DNA from: Clostridia bacterium
Lineage (GTDB): Bacteria > Bacillota_A > Clostridia > Christensenellales > Aristaeellaceae
Assembly: GCA_017509065.1 (NCBI GenBank)
Contig: JAFWQM010000108.1
Coordinates: forward strand, 1-18,148
DNA: 18,148 bases
Reading direction: 5' to 3'
The notes beneath the pieces were generated by a model. The model ran no database searches. It saw only the letters and a program-made list of their open reading frames with translations, and was not told where the DNA came from. The translations under genes and the position numbers were made by a program. This document shows positions 7,535-14,378 of this stretch, piece by piece (the first letter of the stretch is position 1; each line of letters starts with the position of its first letter).

Positions 7535-8626
7535 TTACTTTCTCACGATATATCCCTGGGCGCAGAGCAGTTCGGCGGAGAGTACGCCGCCGCCGGCCGC
7601 GCCGCGCAGGGTGTTGTGGGAAAGACAGACGAATTTATAATCGAAGATGGGGTCCTCCCGCAGGCGGCCCACGGAAATGCCCATGCCCCGCTCAAAGTCG
7701 CGGTCCAGGCGGGTCTGGGGCCGGTCCGGCTCCTCCATGTAGCGGATGAAGGGCGTGGGGGCGCTGGGAAGCTTGAGCTGCTGGGCCACGGTTTCATAGT
7801 TTGCCCAGCGATTCAGCATTTCTTCCATGGTGGGCTTGCGCTCAAAGGATACGCTCACCGCCGCCATATGGCCGTCGGCCACCGGCACCCGCAGGCACTG
7901 GGCGCTGATCACGGGCAATTGGGCCAATTCGATGGCGGTTTTATCAGCATTCAGCGCGCCCCAGATTTTGCGGGGTTCCTGCTCGCTCTTTTCTTCCTCG
8001 CCGCCAATGTAGGGGATCACATTATCAAGGATTTCCGGCCACCGCTCAAAGGTCTTGCCAGCGCCGGAAATGGCCTGGTAGGTGCACACGAATACGTTTT
8101 TGGGCCCGAAATCCATCAGCGGCGTCAGGGCGGGCACGTAGCTTTGAATGGAGCAGTTGGGTTTTACGGCGATAAAGCCCCGCTGGGTACCAAGGCGCTT
8201 GCGCTGGGCGGGGATCACGGCGGCGTGGGCGGAGTTGATCTCCGGGATCAGCATGGGCACGTCAGGCAGCAGGCGGCAGGCGCTGTTGTTGCTCACCACA
8301 GGGGTTTCCGTTTTGGCATAGCTTTCTTCCAGCTCACGGGTGGCTTTTTTATCCATGGCCGTGGCGCAGAACACAAAATCGGCTTTCGCGGCGACCTCTT
8401 CCACCTGCGCGGCGTCCATGACGGTCATACTGGCGGCCTTTTCGGGGATCGGCCAGGAAAAAGCCCAGCGGCCCTCCACAGCTTCGCGGTAGGTTTTGCC
8501 CGCGCTGCGGCCGCTGGCGGCCAGGGCGGAGATTTCAAACCAGGGATGATCCGCCAGCAGCGATACGAACCGCTGACCCACCATGCCTGTTGCGCCGATG
8601 ATCCCAACGCGATATTTTTCCATCAT
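7535..8626 (-). CDS. asd: Aspartate-semialdehyde dehydrogenase (archaeal/fungal-like type)
   Basis: NADP-dependent enzyme reducing aspartyl phosphate to aspartate semialdehyde, the branch compound for threonine/methionine and lysine/diaminopimelate. The 363-residue protein has the NADP loop GATGMVG (11-17), active-site C158 in KPNCSIQ, and catalytic H253 in RVPVADGHM. The KPNCS and CxRVPVxDGH patterns mark the branch named after archaeal and fungal enzymes, which also occurs in many bacteria, rather than the E. coli branch. ATG 8626 is followed by a second ATG; AAAGGA lies six bases upstream of the first. It is 63 bases after the zinc-ribbon membrane gene, with no terminator seen between, and 21 bases before dapA. 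Confidence 0.94.
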   Translation of the reverse strand: MMEKYRVGIIGATGMVGQRFVSLLADHPWFEISALAASGRSAGKTYREAVEGRWAFSWPIPEKAASMTVMDAAQVEEVAAKADFVFCATAMDKKATRELEESYAKTETPVVSNNSACRLLPDVPMLIPEINSAHAAVIPAQRKRLGTQRGFIAVKPNCSIQSYVPALTPLMDFGPKNVFVCTYQAISGAGKTFERWPEILDNVIPYIGGEEEKSEQEPRKIWGALNADKTAIELAQLPVISAQCLRVPVADGHMAAVSVSFERKPTMEEMLNRWANYETVAQQLKLPSAPTPFIRYMEEPDRPQTRLDRDFERGMGISVGRLREDPIFDYKFVCLSHNTLRGAAGGGVLSAELLCAQGYIVRK

Positions 8627-8689
8627 ACTTCATCCTTTCTTGATCCTATCCTATGCGGAAAATGAAAACCGGGTCACCAGGGGATTATT

Positions 8690-9397
8690 TCAAAAATGCA
8701 CCCGTCGGCGGACTTCCTCCCGCACGGACCGGTTGCCATTGATGAAAAACAGGGAAAGAGCGATGAACAGGCAGGGGGCCAGCACAAAGGGCGACCAAAC
8801 GAACCCGCCCGTCATTTCATAGGCCGCGCTGTGCAGCCATTCGATGGACAGGCATTCCAGGGCAACGCCCGCGAAGGACAGCCCAAGCAGGGTGAGCTTG
8901 TTGAGCCATCCCCGCCGCCAAAGCATGGTGATCAGCGTGATGATGACTGCCGCCAGCGCCAGGGCGGGCAGGGCGATGGGGAAAAACCAGCGGACCGAAC
9001 CGCTGAGCCGCTCCACCAGGAACAGATAACCGTTCAGGCAAAGAAACGATGTGGCGATGGCGAAATAAGCCTGATACTTTGGAACGGCAAGCGGCACCGC
9101 CACCGACACGAACAGCATGATCAGCGCGCCGGACGCGTAGCTGCTCCAGGTAATGCCGCCGGTGATCAGCAGATCGATCACGAAGCACAGCCCGGCGGGG
9201 GCCAGCAGCATCAGCGCTGCCAATGTGAGCAAAAACCGCTTGCTGCGTTTCAACTCCTGCTCCGGCGTTCGCACCGGATAAGGCTTGGGCGCCGCGGGCC
9301 GCACCGGCTCCGCCGGATCGCAAACCGGCGTCTGGCACAGGGGACAGCGCTTTTCACCGGCGCCCAGCTTCACGCCGCAATGGACACAGTAAGCCAT
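8690..9397 (-). CDS. Zinc-ribbon, six-helix membrane protein (DUF6320-like)
   Basis: The 235-residue protein starts with a short zinc ribbon, C4-x2-C7 and C18-x2-C21, then a proline-rich linker. About six hydrophobic segments begin near residue 54, and the tail is basic (REEVRRRVHF). The ribbon should lie in the cytoplasm. It resembles proteins annotated as DUF6320, which I recall as partners of alcohol-acetyltransferase-like proteins; this is from memory and unverified. Its ATG is only three bases after the acyltransferase stop, with GGAGG inside that gene's end, so the pair are very likely co-translated and functionally linked. A possible role is to anchor or regulate the acyltransferase at the membrane. 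No enzymatic motif is visible. Confidence 0.75.
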   Translation of the reverse strand: MAYCVHCGVKLGAGEKRCPLCQTPVCDPAEPVRPAAPKPYPVRTPEQELKRSKRFLLTLAALMLLAPAGLCFVIDLLITGGITWSSYASGALIMLFVSVAVPLAVPKYQAYFAIATSFLCLNGYLFLVERLSGSVRWFFPIALPALALAAVIITLITMLWRRGWLNKLTLLGLSFAGVALECLSIEWLHSAAYEMTGGFVWSPFVLAPCLFIALSLFFINGNRSVREEVRRRVHF

Positions 9398-9400
9398 GCT

Positions 9401-10675
9401 TCATTCATCCTCCATGTTGCTTTCCACCGTGACCGGGATCCCCCGCTCCACCAGGAAGCGCAGCATTTCCCGGGGCAGGGTGGTTTCCCGGATGTTGCTG
9501 GAAAAAATCAGGCGCAGCTCGCTGCCGGTGGTCACGGAGGCGCAGTTGCACAGCGGCGCGGAAGGCGGGCCCAACTGAAATTCAAACCGGCGGATCAGTC
9601 GGTCCGTGCCGGTAGGCAGTTCGACGCGGCCCAAGTTGGAGAGCGTCGCCGTCACCAGCCGGTCGCCCGCCTTGCGGAAAATGCTGCTGATGACCCAGTT
9701 TTTAATGAAACGGGGCACCAAACGCACCAGCAGATTCTTTTCGTCCGCCACGTTGGTGGCGATCACGGCGCTGAGCAGTTTGGGGTTCACAGCGTATTTC
9801 ATGTAAGCGTGCACTTCGCTGACGATCTCCTCGAAAGTGTACGCTCCCAACCGCGGATCGACGCCGGGATTGACGAAGGTGGAGAAATTGCGCATGGTGG
9901 GGATGGGGTAGAAAGCGCGCATGTTCACCGGCACGGATACCCGCAGGGGCCTCTTGCGCCGGGGGTGCTGGGATTCCTGGTTTTGGTAGGCGATCCACAG
10001 CATCACGCTCACCAGGTATTCCGTAAGCGATGCGTTCAGCGCCTTTGCCTGGGCAAGCAGGGGGACGCAGGGAATGGAAGCGGCGATGATGTGCAGGGTG
10101 TGGGGGATTTCAGGGGTGGCGGGGAAATGATAAGCCGGTTCCTCCCTGCGGGAGGAGCGAACATGGGGCAGGGGCATATGCAGGAACGCGTCCTGGGTTT
10201 CCTCCGCCCCGGGCTTATCCAGGGGCCTTGATGCACCGTGGTCAAACAGCACCCTTTTTCCGCCCAAGCGCAGGTATTCCACCGCCAGGGTTTTGATAAA
10301 GGCCAGCCCGCCGGTGCCGTCCGTCAGCGAGTGGAAAAACTCCGCCGATATGCGGCTGCGGTAATAAAATACCCGAAGCAGATACCCGTGATCCTGCCGG
10401 AACCGGAAGGGCATGCAGGGATGTCCCGCGTCCTGCCGCACGGTCAGCGGTTCCTGAATCTCCTCCAAGTAATACCAGAAAATGCCGGACCGCATGCGCA
10501 CTTTAAGCGATGGAAAACGGGGCAGGATGTTATCCACCGCCTGCTGGAGACGCTTAGAGTCCACCGTCTCCGTCAATTCCACCGAAATGCGGAACGCGCT
10601 GCTCCACCGAAAAGAGGAAACCGCCGGATACAGCTTTGCGGCGTTATCCAGCTTGAACCAACGCTTGCCGCGCAA
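9401..10675 (-). CDS. CAT/condensation-fold acyltransferase (alcohol acetyltransferase-like)
   Basis: The 424-residue protein belongs to the chloramphenicol acetyltransferase/condensation-domain superfamily: H115-S-L-T-D-G120 is the HxxxDG active-site motif. The N-terminal half begins with the usual opening (KLDNAAKLYPAV) and the C-terminal half has a second pseudo-repeat (SNLGRVELP). The known chemistry is acyl transfer from CoA or a carrier to a hydroxyl or amino group; the acceptor here is unknown. There is no carrier-protein domain, so it is not an NRPS module. The start is TTG at 10675, with AAGGGGG eight bases upstream. The ATG just before it is in another frame. It heads the unit that continues through the zinc-ribbon membrane protein into asd-dapA-dapB, behind an extended -10 promoter. 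Confidence 0.82.
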   Translation of the reverse strand: MRGKRWFKLDNAAKLYPAVSSFRWSSAFRISVELTETVDSKRLQQAVDNILPRFPSLKVRMRSGIFWYYLEEIQEPLTVRQDAGHPCMPFRFRQDHGYLLRVFYYRSRISAEFFHSLTDGTGGLAFIKTLAVEYLRLGGKRVLFDHGASRPLDKPGAEETQDAFLHMPLPHVRSSRREEPAYHFPATPEIPHTLHIIAASIPCVPLLAQAKALNASLTEYLVSVMLWIAYQNQESQHPRRKRPLRVSVPVNMRAFYPIPTMRNFSTFVNPGVDPRLGAYTFEEIVSEVHAYMKYAVNPKLLSAVIATNVADEKNLLVRLVPRFIKNWVISSIFRKAGDRLVTATLSNLGRVELPTGTDRLIRRFEFQLGPPSAPLCNCASVTTGSELRLIFSSNIRETTLPREMLRFLVERGIPVTVESNMEDE

Positions 10676-10700
10676 TGTCCATTCCCCCTTCTACCGGCAC

Positions 10701-10729
10701 AGTATACCATATTCTACCGCGCCGCACAA
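10701..10729 (-). promoter_or_regulatory. Extended -10 promoter of the acyltransferase/lysine operon
   Basis: Minus strand: TTGTGC (10729-10724), 17 bases, TATACT (10706-10701), with TG one base before the -10. It starts about 25 bases upstream of the TTG start codon. It is back to back with the plus-strand promoter at 10801-10829, about 70 bases apart, in the only divergent intergenic region of the window (10676-10880). I see nothing else in that gap. Confidence 0.6.
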
Positions 10730-10800
10730 GCGACAGAAATGAATTGTGTGAAACTTTATAAGGGTTCACCATGCGCGTGTAAAACAGAATGGGACGGGTA

Positions 10801-10829
10801 TGGACGAAAAATACAGTTTATGCTATAAT
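10801..10829 (+). promoter_or_regulatory. Extended -10 promoter of the NlpC/P60-like pair
   Basis: TGGACG (10801-10806), 17 bases, TATAAT (10824-10829), with TG one base before the perfect -10. The first gene starts at 10881, giving a leader of roughly 45 bases. Confidence 0.7.
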
Positions 10830-10880
10830 CATGCTGGCCGTGACTGCGGACGGCATCCAAGGGAAAAGGAGATACATCGG

Positions 10881-11783
10881 ATGAAAAAATGCTTTGCTCT
10901 GTTGCTTTTCGTGGCGCTGCTTTGCAGCGTAGGGGCCGCTTCGGCAGAACTGGAGCAGAATCCCCTGCTGGACGCGGCTTTTTCCGCGCTTGAGAAGGAC
11001 AATATTTTTCAGCGCCGCTATAATGAAATCACCGGCGCGAATGTGGAGTCCCTGTTTGAACAAGGCATTCCCTATTTCTTTGGCGGGCAGGTCAATTATG
11101 CCGGCAAGCTGATCAACGATAAGGAATTGATGGAGGATTATCCCCTTTACGCCAGGGAAAAGTGCGCGGAAACAACGAAGTTTTTCCGTACTGGCCAGCT
11201 GTATATTTACGGTTTCGACTGCTCCGGCTATACCAGGTGGATCCGGGTGAAGTGCGGCATGGAACAGCATCCGGGCCTGCAGGATATGATCACAAAGCAT
11301 GATCTTTGGAAGAATCATCTCTATCGGGGCGGCCCGAATATCAGTTCCCCCCTCCCCATGCCCGCGTATAACGAACTCAAGGATCATTTGCAGGTGGGCG
11401 ATCTGCTGGTGACCAAGCATGCCGCCCGCCATATCATGATGTATATCGGCACCCTTGCCGATTACGGCTTTACGGCGGAAGAGGTGCCCGACCTGGCGGC
11501 ATACCTGGATTATCCTCTGGTGATCCACTGCGGCCCCAGCCCTGTTTACGGGGATCGGATTCAGCAGGTCATCGACGCGGACCCGGAGCGCTATGGCCGG
11601 TGCAATACTACCAACGGCGGGGTGGAGGTATCCATCCTCGGCATAAACCGCGAGGATACGCCTTACCACACCACGGTACAGAATGTGGATTATGATTATT
11701 TCCTGATCGACGACGGAAATTATCTGCTGACTCTGCGGGATATCGAAACCGCTTCCTCCTATTGCTGGTACAGGATGCCATAA
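10881..11783 (+). CDS. Secreted NlpC/P60-like cysteine peptidase, copy A
   Basis: Probable exported cell-wall peptidase or related Cys-His hydrolase. The start is ATG 10881 (300 residues): AAGGAG lies nine bases upstream and the protein then begins with a clean signal peptide (MKKCFALLLF...ASA before EL, cleavage after about residue 22). An upstream in-frame ATG at 10800 would add a non-signal extension. NlpC/P60 features are PYFFGG (64-69), the nucleophile C114 in GFDCSGYTRW, H184 in RHIMMYIGT, and H216 in VIHCG as the likely third polar residue. No cell-wall-binding repeats (SH3, LysM) are present, which is unusual; the conserved N-terminal 45 residues (LEQNP...GIPYFFGG) could replace them. 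Copy B follows 62 bases downstream. Specific substrate unknown. Confidence 0.8.
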   Translation: MKKCFALLLFVALLCSVGAASAELEQNPLLDAAFSALEKDNIFQRRYNEITGANVESLFEQGIPYFFGGQVNYAGKLINDKELMEDYPLYAREKCAETTKFFRTGQLYIYGFDCSGYTRWIRVKCGMEQHPGLQDMITKHDLWKNHLYRGGPNISSPLPMPAYNELKDHLQVGDLLVTKHAARHIMMYIGTLADYGFTAEEVPDLAAYLDYPLVIHCGPSPVYGDRIQQVIDADPERYGRCNTTNGGVEVSILGINREDTPYHTTVQNVDYDYFLIDDGNYLLTLRDIETASSYCWYRMP

Positions 11784-11791
11784 AAGCATTT

Positions 11792-11819
11792 GCCCTGCGA
11801 AGCGGCGGTTTCGCAGGGC
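11792..11819 (+). terminator. Strong intercistronic hairpin between the two NlpC/P60-like genes
   Basis: GCCCTGCGAA (11792-11801) pairs perfectly with TTCGCAGGGC (11810-11819), a 10-bp stem with an 8-base loop. It begins eight bases after the first stop codon. The following sequence is GTCATTTAT, without a good T run. It may give leaky termination or protect the upstream mRNA 3' end, lowering expression of copy B relative to copy A. Confidence 0.55.
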
Positions 11820-11845
11820 GTCATTTATAAGGGGACGGACAGGAA

Positions 11846-12727
11846 ATGAAAAGGATTTTCGCGCTGGCGCTGATTGCGCTGTGCCTTGTGAATAGGATTT
11901 CTGCCTTAGGGGAATTGGAGCAAAATCCTTTTTTGGATCACGCCCTTTCCGCTCTGGAAAAAGACAATATTTTTATCCAGCGCTATAACGCCCTGACCGG
12001 ATCGAACGTGGAAGCCCTGTTTGAATTAGGTATTCCCTACCTGTTCGGCGGCACGGCAAAAAACGGCGTGTTCGGCCAATGGCCCAATTACAGCAAGCGC
12101 GTCGCTTTTCAGGATTCCCAGTTTTTCAAGGAAGGACAGCTGTACGTCAACGGCTTTGACTGCGTGGGCTTTACCCGCTGGGTATACAGCCAATGCCACC
12201 TGCCGGAGCACGCTTCTCTGGCGGACTTAGCGCTGAACTGGGGCGATCACGCCGGGGAATACGTGTATTCCCAGCGCTCCGGCCAGGAAATGCCGCCTTA
12301 TGGGGAATTGAGCGCTTCTCTTCGGGTAGGGGACCTGTTCGTGATGAAGCACCCGGAGGGCATGTACCGCCATGTGGTCATGTACATCGGAACCCTTCGG
12401 GATTTCGGCTTTACCGCCGAAGAAGTGACGGATTTGGCCGATTATTTGGACTATCCCCTGGTGATCCACTGCGGCACCCATCCCCAGTACGGAGAGCGCT
12501 TCCAGCAGTTCATCGACAGCAATCCCGAGGTATGTGGCCGCTGCCTCACCACGGACGGCGGGGTGCAGGTTTCCATTTTCGGGGTCCCGCTGGATCAGGC
12601 CCCTTACCATGAACACGTGCAGAACACCGATTTTTCCTGGTTCACGCTGCCGGACGGCTCCATCATGACGGCGCTGGACGTGTTCGGCTTGTCCTCCTAC
12701 TGCTGGTACAGGATGAACCCGGACTGA
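11846..12727 (+). CDS. Secreted NlpC/P60-like cysteine peptidase, copy B
   Basis: A 293-residue paralogue of the preceding gene, similar along its whole length. Shared blocks include LEQNPxLDxAxSALEKDNIF, GIPYxFGG, the nucleophile region, VGDLxVxKH, YIGTLxDxGFTAEEV, DYLDYPLVIHCG, GRCxTTxGGVxVSI and SSYCWYRM at the C-terminus. The catalytic set is C106, H176 and H208. The residue after the cysteine is Val (DCVG) rather than Ser (DCSG). The insert between motifs is shorter and differs from copy A, so substrate pockets may differ. The signal peptide ends near residue 20-22 (ISALG before EL). AAGGGG lies 11 bases upstream of the ATG, a loose spacing. No separate promoter is visible, so it is probably read through the hairpin. 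It ends eight bases from the convergent permease stop. Confidence 0.8.
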   Translation: MKRIFALALIALCLVNRISALGELEQNPFLDHALSALEKDNIFIQRYNALTGSNVEALFELGIPYLFGGTAKNGVFGQWPNYSKRVAFQDSQFFKEGQLYVNGFDCVGFTRWVYSQCHLPEHASLADLALNWGDHAGEYVYSQRSGQEMPPYGELSASLRVGDLFVMKHPEGMYRHVVMYIGTLRDFGFTAEEVTDLADYLDYPLVIHCGTHPQYGERFQQFIDSNPEVCGRCLTTDGGVQVSIFGVPLDQAPYHEHVQNTDFSWFTLPDGSIMTALDVFGLSSYCWYRMNPD

Positions 12728-12735
12728 TCTTTCAG

Positions 12736-13569
12736 TTATATCAATGTCAGTTCATTCATTTTGCGGATCATCTGCTTTCTGACGAGCAGGTAAAGGAGCA
12801 AACACGGGAGAATAAACAGGACGGACGCGGCGAAAACGGTATTAGGAAACAGCCGGGAAATATGATTCATTTCTACGGACAGCGGCATGATGTGATCCGA
12901 GGGATCAAGCAGGATAAGCGGCTGTTCGATCATGCTGTAAAATTCCGAAAAGCCGATCATCAGCAGGGTCATCATAGCAGGAAATGATTCCGGAAGAACA
13001 ATACAGCGCAAAACGGTAAAAACAGAATCGGTATCCAGCCGGGCTGCCTCCAGCAGTTCGTCCGGCAAGGCGCGGAGGAACTGCCGCGTCAGGAAGATGC
13101 CAAAGGGCGTCACGGCGGAAGGAAGCAGGATCGCCCACCAGGAGTTATCGAGCTTCAGCTGCTTTGCCAGGATCAGGGTGGGCGTCATGGTGACTTGCAA
13201 AGGAGCCAGCATAGCCAGCACCACAAAGAAGAAAATAAAGCGGGTCAGTCTGCCGTCATGCTTTGCGAGATAGAATCCCAAAATGGGAACGGTCAGCACA
13301 TGGAGCAGGGTCATTGCCGAAGCGGACAGAAGCGACACGGCGAAATGCCGCGTAAAAGATTCGTATCCGCTTTCCTCGGGGAACAGGAGGCTGGCGTACT
13401 GTTCCGCCGAAGGACGCGGAGCGAACCATGCGGGACTGCGGAACACGGAATCATAATGCAATATGAATTCTTCTTCCGTCAGGAAAGAACCGATCAGCGT
13501 CCAGTATAAGGGCAGCAGCAGAACAGCGGCCAGCAAAATGAAAGAAAAATATCGGGTTTTCTGTTTCAT
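12736..13569 (-). CDS. Sugar ABC transporter permease, MalG type
   Basis: Inner component of a CUT1-type carbohydrate importer in the cytoplasmic membrane. The 277-residue protein has six predicted helices (near 8-29, 76-103, 111-135, 143-165, 199-222, 245-266). The cytoplasmic EAA loop that docks the ATPase is EAARLDTDSVFTVLRCIVLP at 174-193. Its D-T-D replaces the common D-G-A. ATG 13569 overlaps the stop of the other permease by four bases. It is the last gene of the operon. No ATPase gene follows, so a shared MsmK/UgpC-type ATPase encoded elsewhere is expected. The transported sugar cannot be read from the sequence. Confidence 0.9.
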   Translation of the reverse strand: MKQKTRYFSFILLAAVLLLPLYWTLIGSFLTEEEFILHYDSVFRSPAWFAPRPSAEQYASLLFPEESGYESFTRHFAVSLLSASAMTLLHVLTVPILGFYLAKHDGRLTRFIFFFVVLAMLAPLQVTMTPTLILAKQLKLDNSWWAILLPSAVTPFGIFLTRQFLRALPDELLEAARLDTDSVFTVLRCIVLPESFPAMMTLLMIGFSEFYSMIEQPLILLDPSDHIMPLSVEMNHISRLFPNTVFAASVLFILPCLLLYLLVRKQMIRKMNELTLI

Positions 13570-14375
13570 GCCAGACTGTTTCCCTCCCGCTTTTCTATGA
13601 CGAGCCAGATGAACGCAAGAACCGCGATGACGGCCGCGGTGCCCGCGGATGCCGCGGTCATATTCGGATAACGCAGCTTTGTAAATTGATTGTTGATATA
13701 ATTCTGCACCATGTACACATGATCAGGAGGATAAGCGCCATAGAGGGCATAGCTTTCCCTGAAAACCTTCATGGACCAGGAAAGCAGCAGCATAGCGGTA
13801 AAAAAGCCCTGACCGGCCATTTGGGGGAGCACGATCTGAAAAGTCTGGCGGATAGTTCCCGCGCCTTCCACGGCGGCGGCTTCCCGAGATGATACCGGCA
13901 CATTGTGGAGGCCCGCGCGCAGCAGCAGCGCCGCAAAGCCCGTGTTTTTCCACAGAAAAACTGAAAGCAGGGCAAAGAAAGCGTTCTTTTCACCAGGGAA
14001 AAGCATGTTCCATATTTTAATGGTCGCCGAAGAGGGAACGGCCATAGGCAGCAGGAAAAAGCCCAGGAACACAGCGCCTTTATCCTTCAGCTTTTCCAAA
14101 GAAAGAGCGATCTCAAACGCCAAGATCCAGCTGAAAGGCACGGCGGTGAGGCAAAAACGTACGCTGTTCCCGACAGCTGCCTGATAATAAACGTTATTCC
14201 ATACGTGAACATAGTTTTTGAACCCCACGAAGGTATGCTGGAAAGCGCTTTCCACAAAGCTGAAATAGATCGTGATGCCGAAGGGATAAATCCAGAACAG
14301 CGTAAACAGGATCAATCCGGGAAGGCTGCAAAGCGCCGTTTTCCGCCGGAAGGCGAGCCTTTGTTCGCGCTTCAT
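13566..14375 (-). CDS. Sugar ABC transporter permease, MalF type
   Basis: Partner permease of the CUT1-type importer. The 269-residue protein opens with a basic segment and a first helix containing PGLILFTLFWIYP, which is characteristic of the MalF/UgpA/LacF group. Further membrane segments follow, and the EAA loop is EAAAVEGAGTIRQTFQIVLP at 165-184. The periplasmic-type insertion of enterobacterial MalF is absent, as usual in Gram-positives. It lies three bases after the binding-protein stop and overlaps the MalG-type gene by four bases. Confidence 0.92.
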   Translation of the reverse strand: MKREQRLAFRRKTALCSLPGLILFTLFWIYPFGITIYFSFVESAFQHTFVGFKNYVHVWNNVYYQAAVGNSVRFCLTAVPFSWILAFEIALSLEKLKDKGAVFLGFFLLPMAVPSSATIKIWNMLFPGEKNAFFALLSVFLWKNTGFAALLLRAGLHNVPVSSREAAAVEGAGTIRQTFQIVLPQMAGQGFFTAMLLLSWSMKVFRESYALYGAYPPDHVYMVQNYINNQFTKLRYPNMTAASAGTAAVIAVLAFIWLVIEKREGNSLA

Positions 14376-14378
14376 TGC

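Noticed and set aside
6965..8665. A 566-codon open frame on the plus strand opposite asd and dapA
   Set aside because: It is antisense to two unmistakable enzymes, is full of His/Gly/Gln typical of reverse-complement translation of GC-rich genes, and has no recognisable domain or ribosome binding site.
8627..8689. Lysine riboswitch or other leader upstream of asd
   Set aside because: The gap is only 63 bases, too short for an L-box, and no conserved leader structure is visible there or upstream of the acyltransferase.
8696..10231. A 511-codon open frame on the plus strand opposite the acyltransferase and zinc-ribbon genes
   Set aside because: Shadow of the real minus-strand genes: low-complexity QGH-rich composition and no start signals.
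10818..11789. A 323-codon minus-strand frame opposite NlpC/P60-like copy A
   Set aside because: The plus strand has a promoter, ribosome binding site, signal peptide and catalytic motifs; the minus frame has none.
12723..12736. ACTGA/TCAGT inverted repeat spanning the convergent stops as a bidirectional terminator
   Set aside because: Only a 5-bp stem, with no T run on either side; too weak to call.
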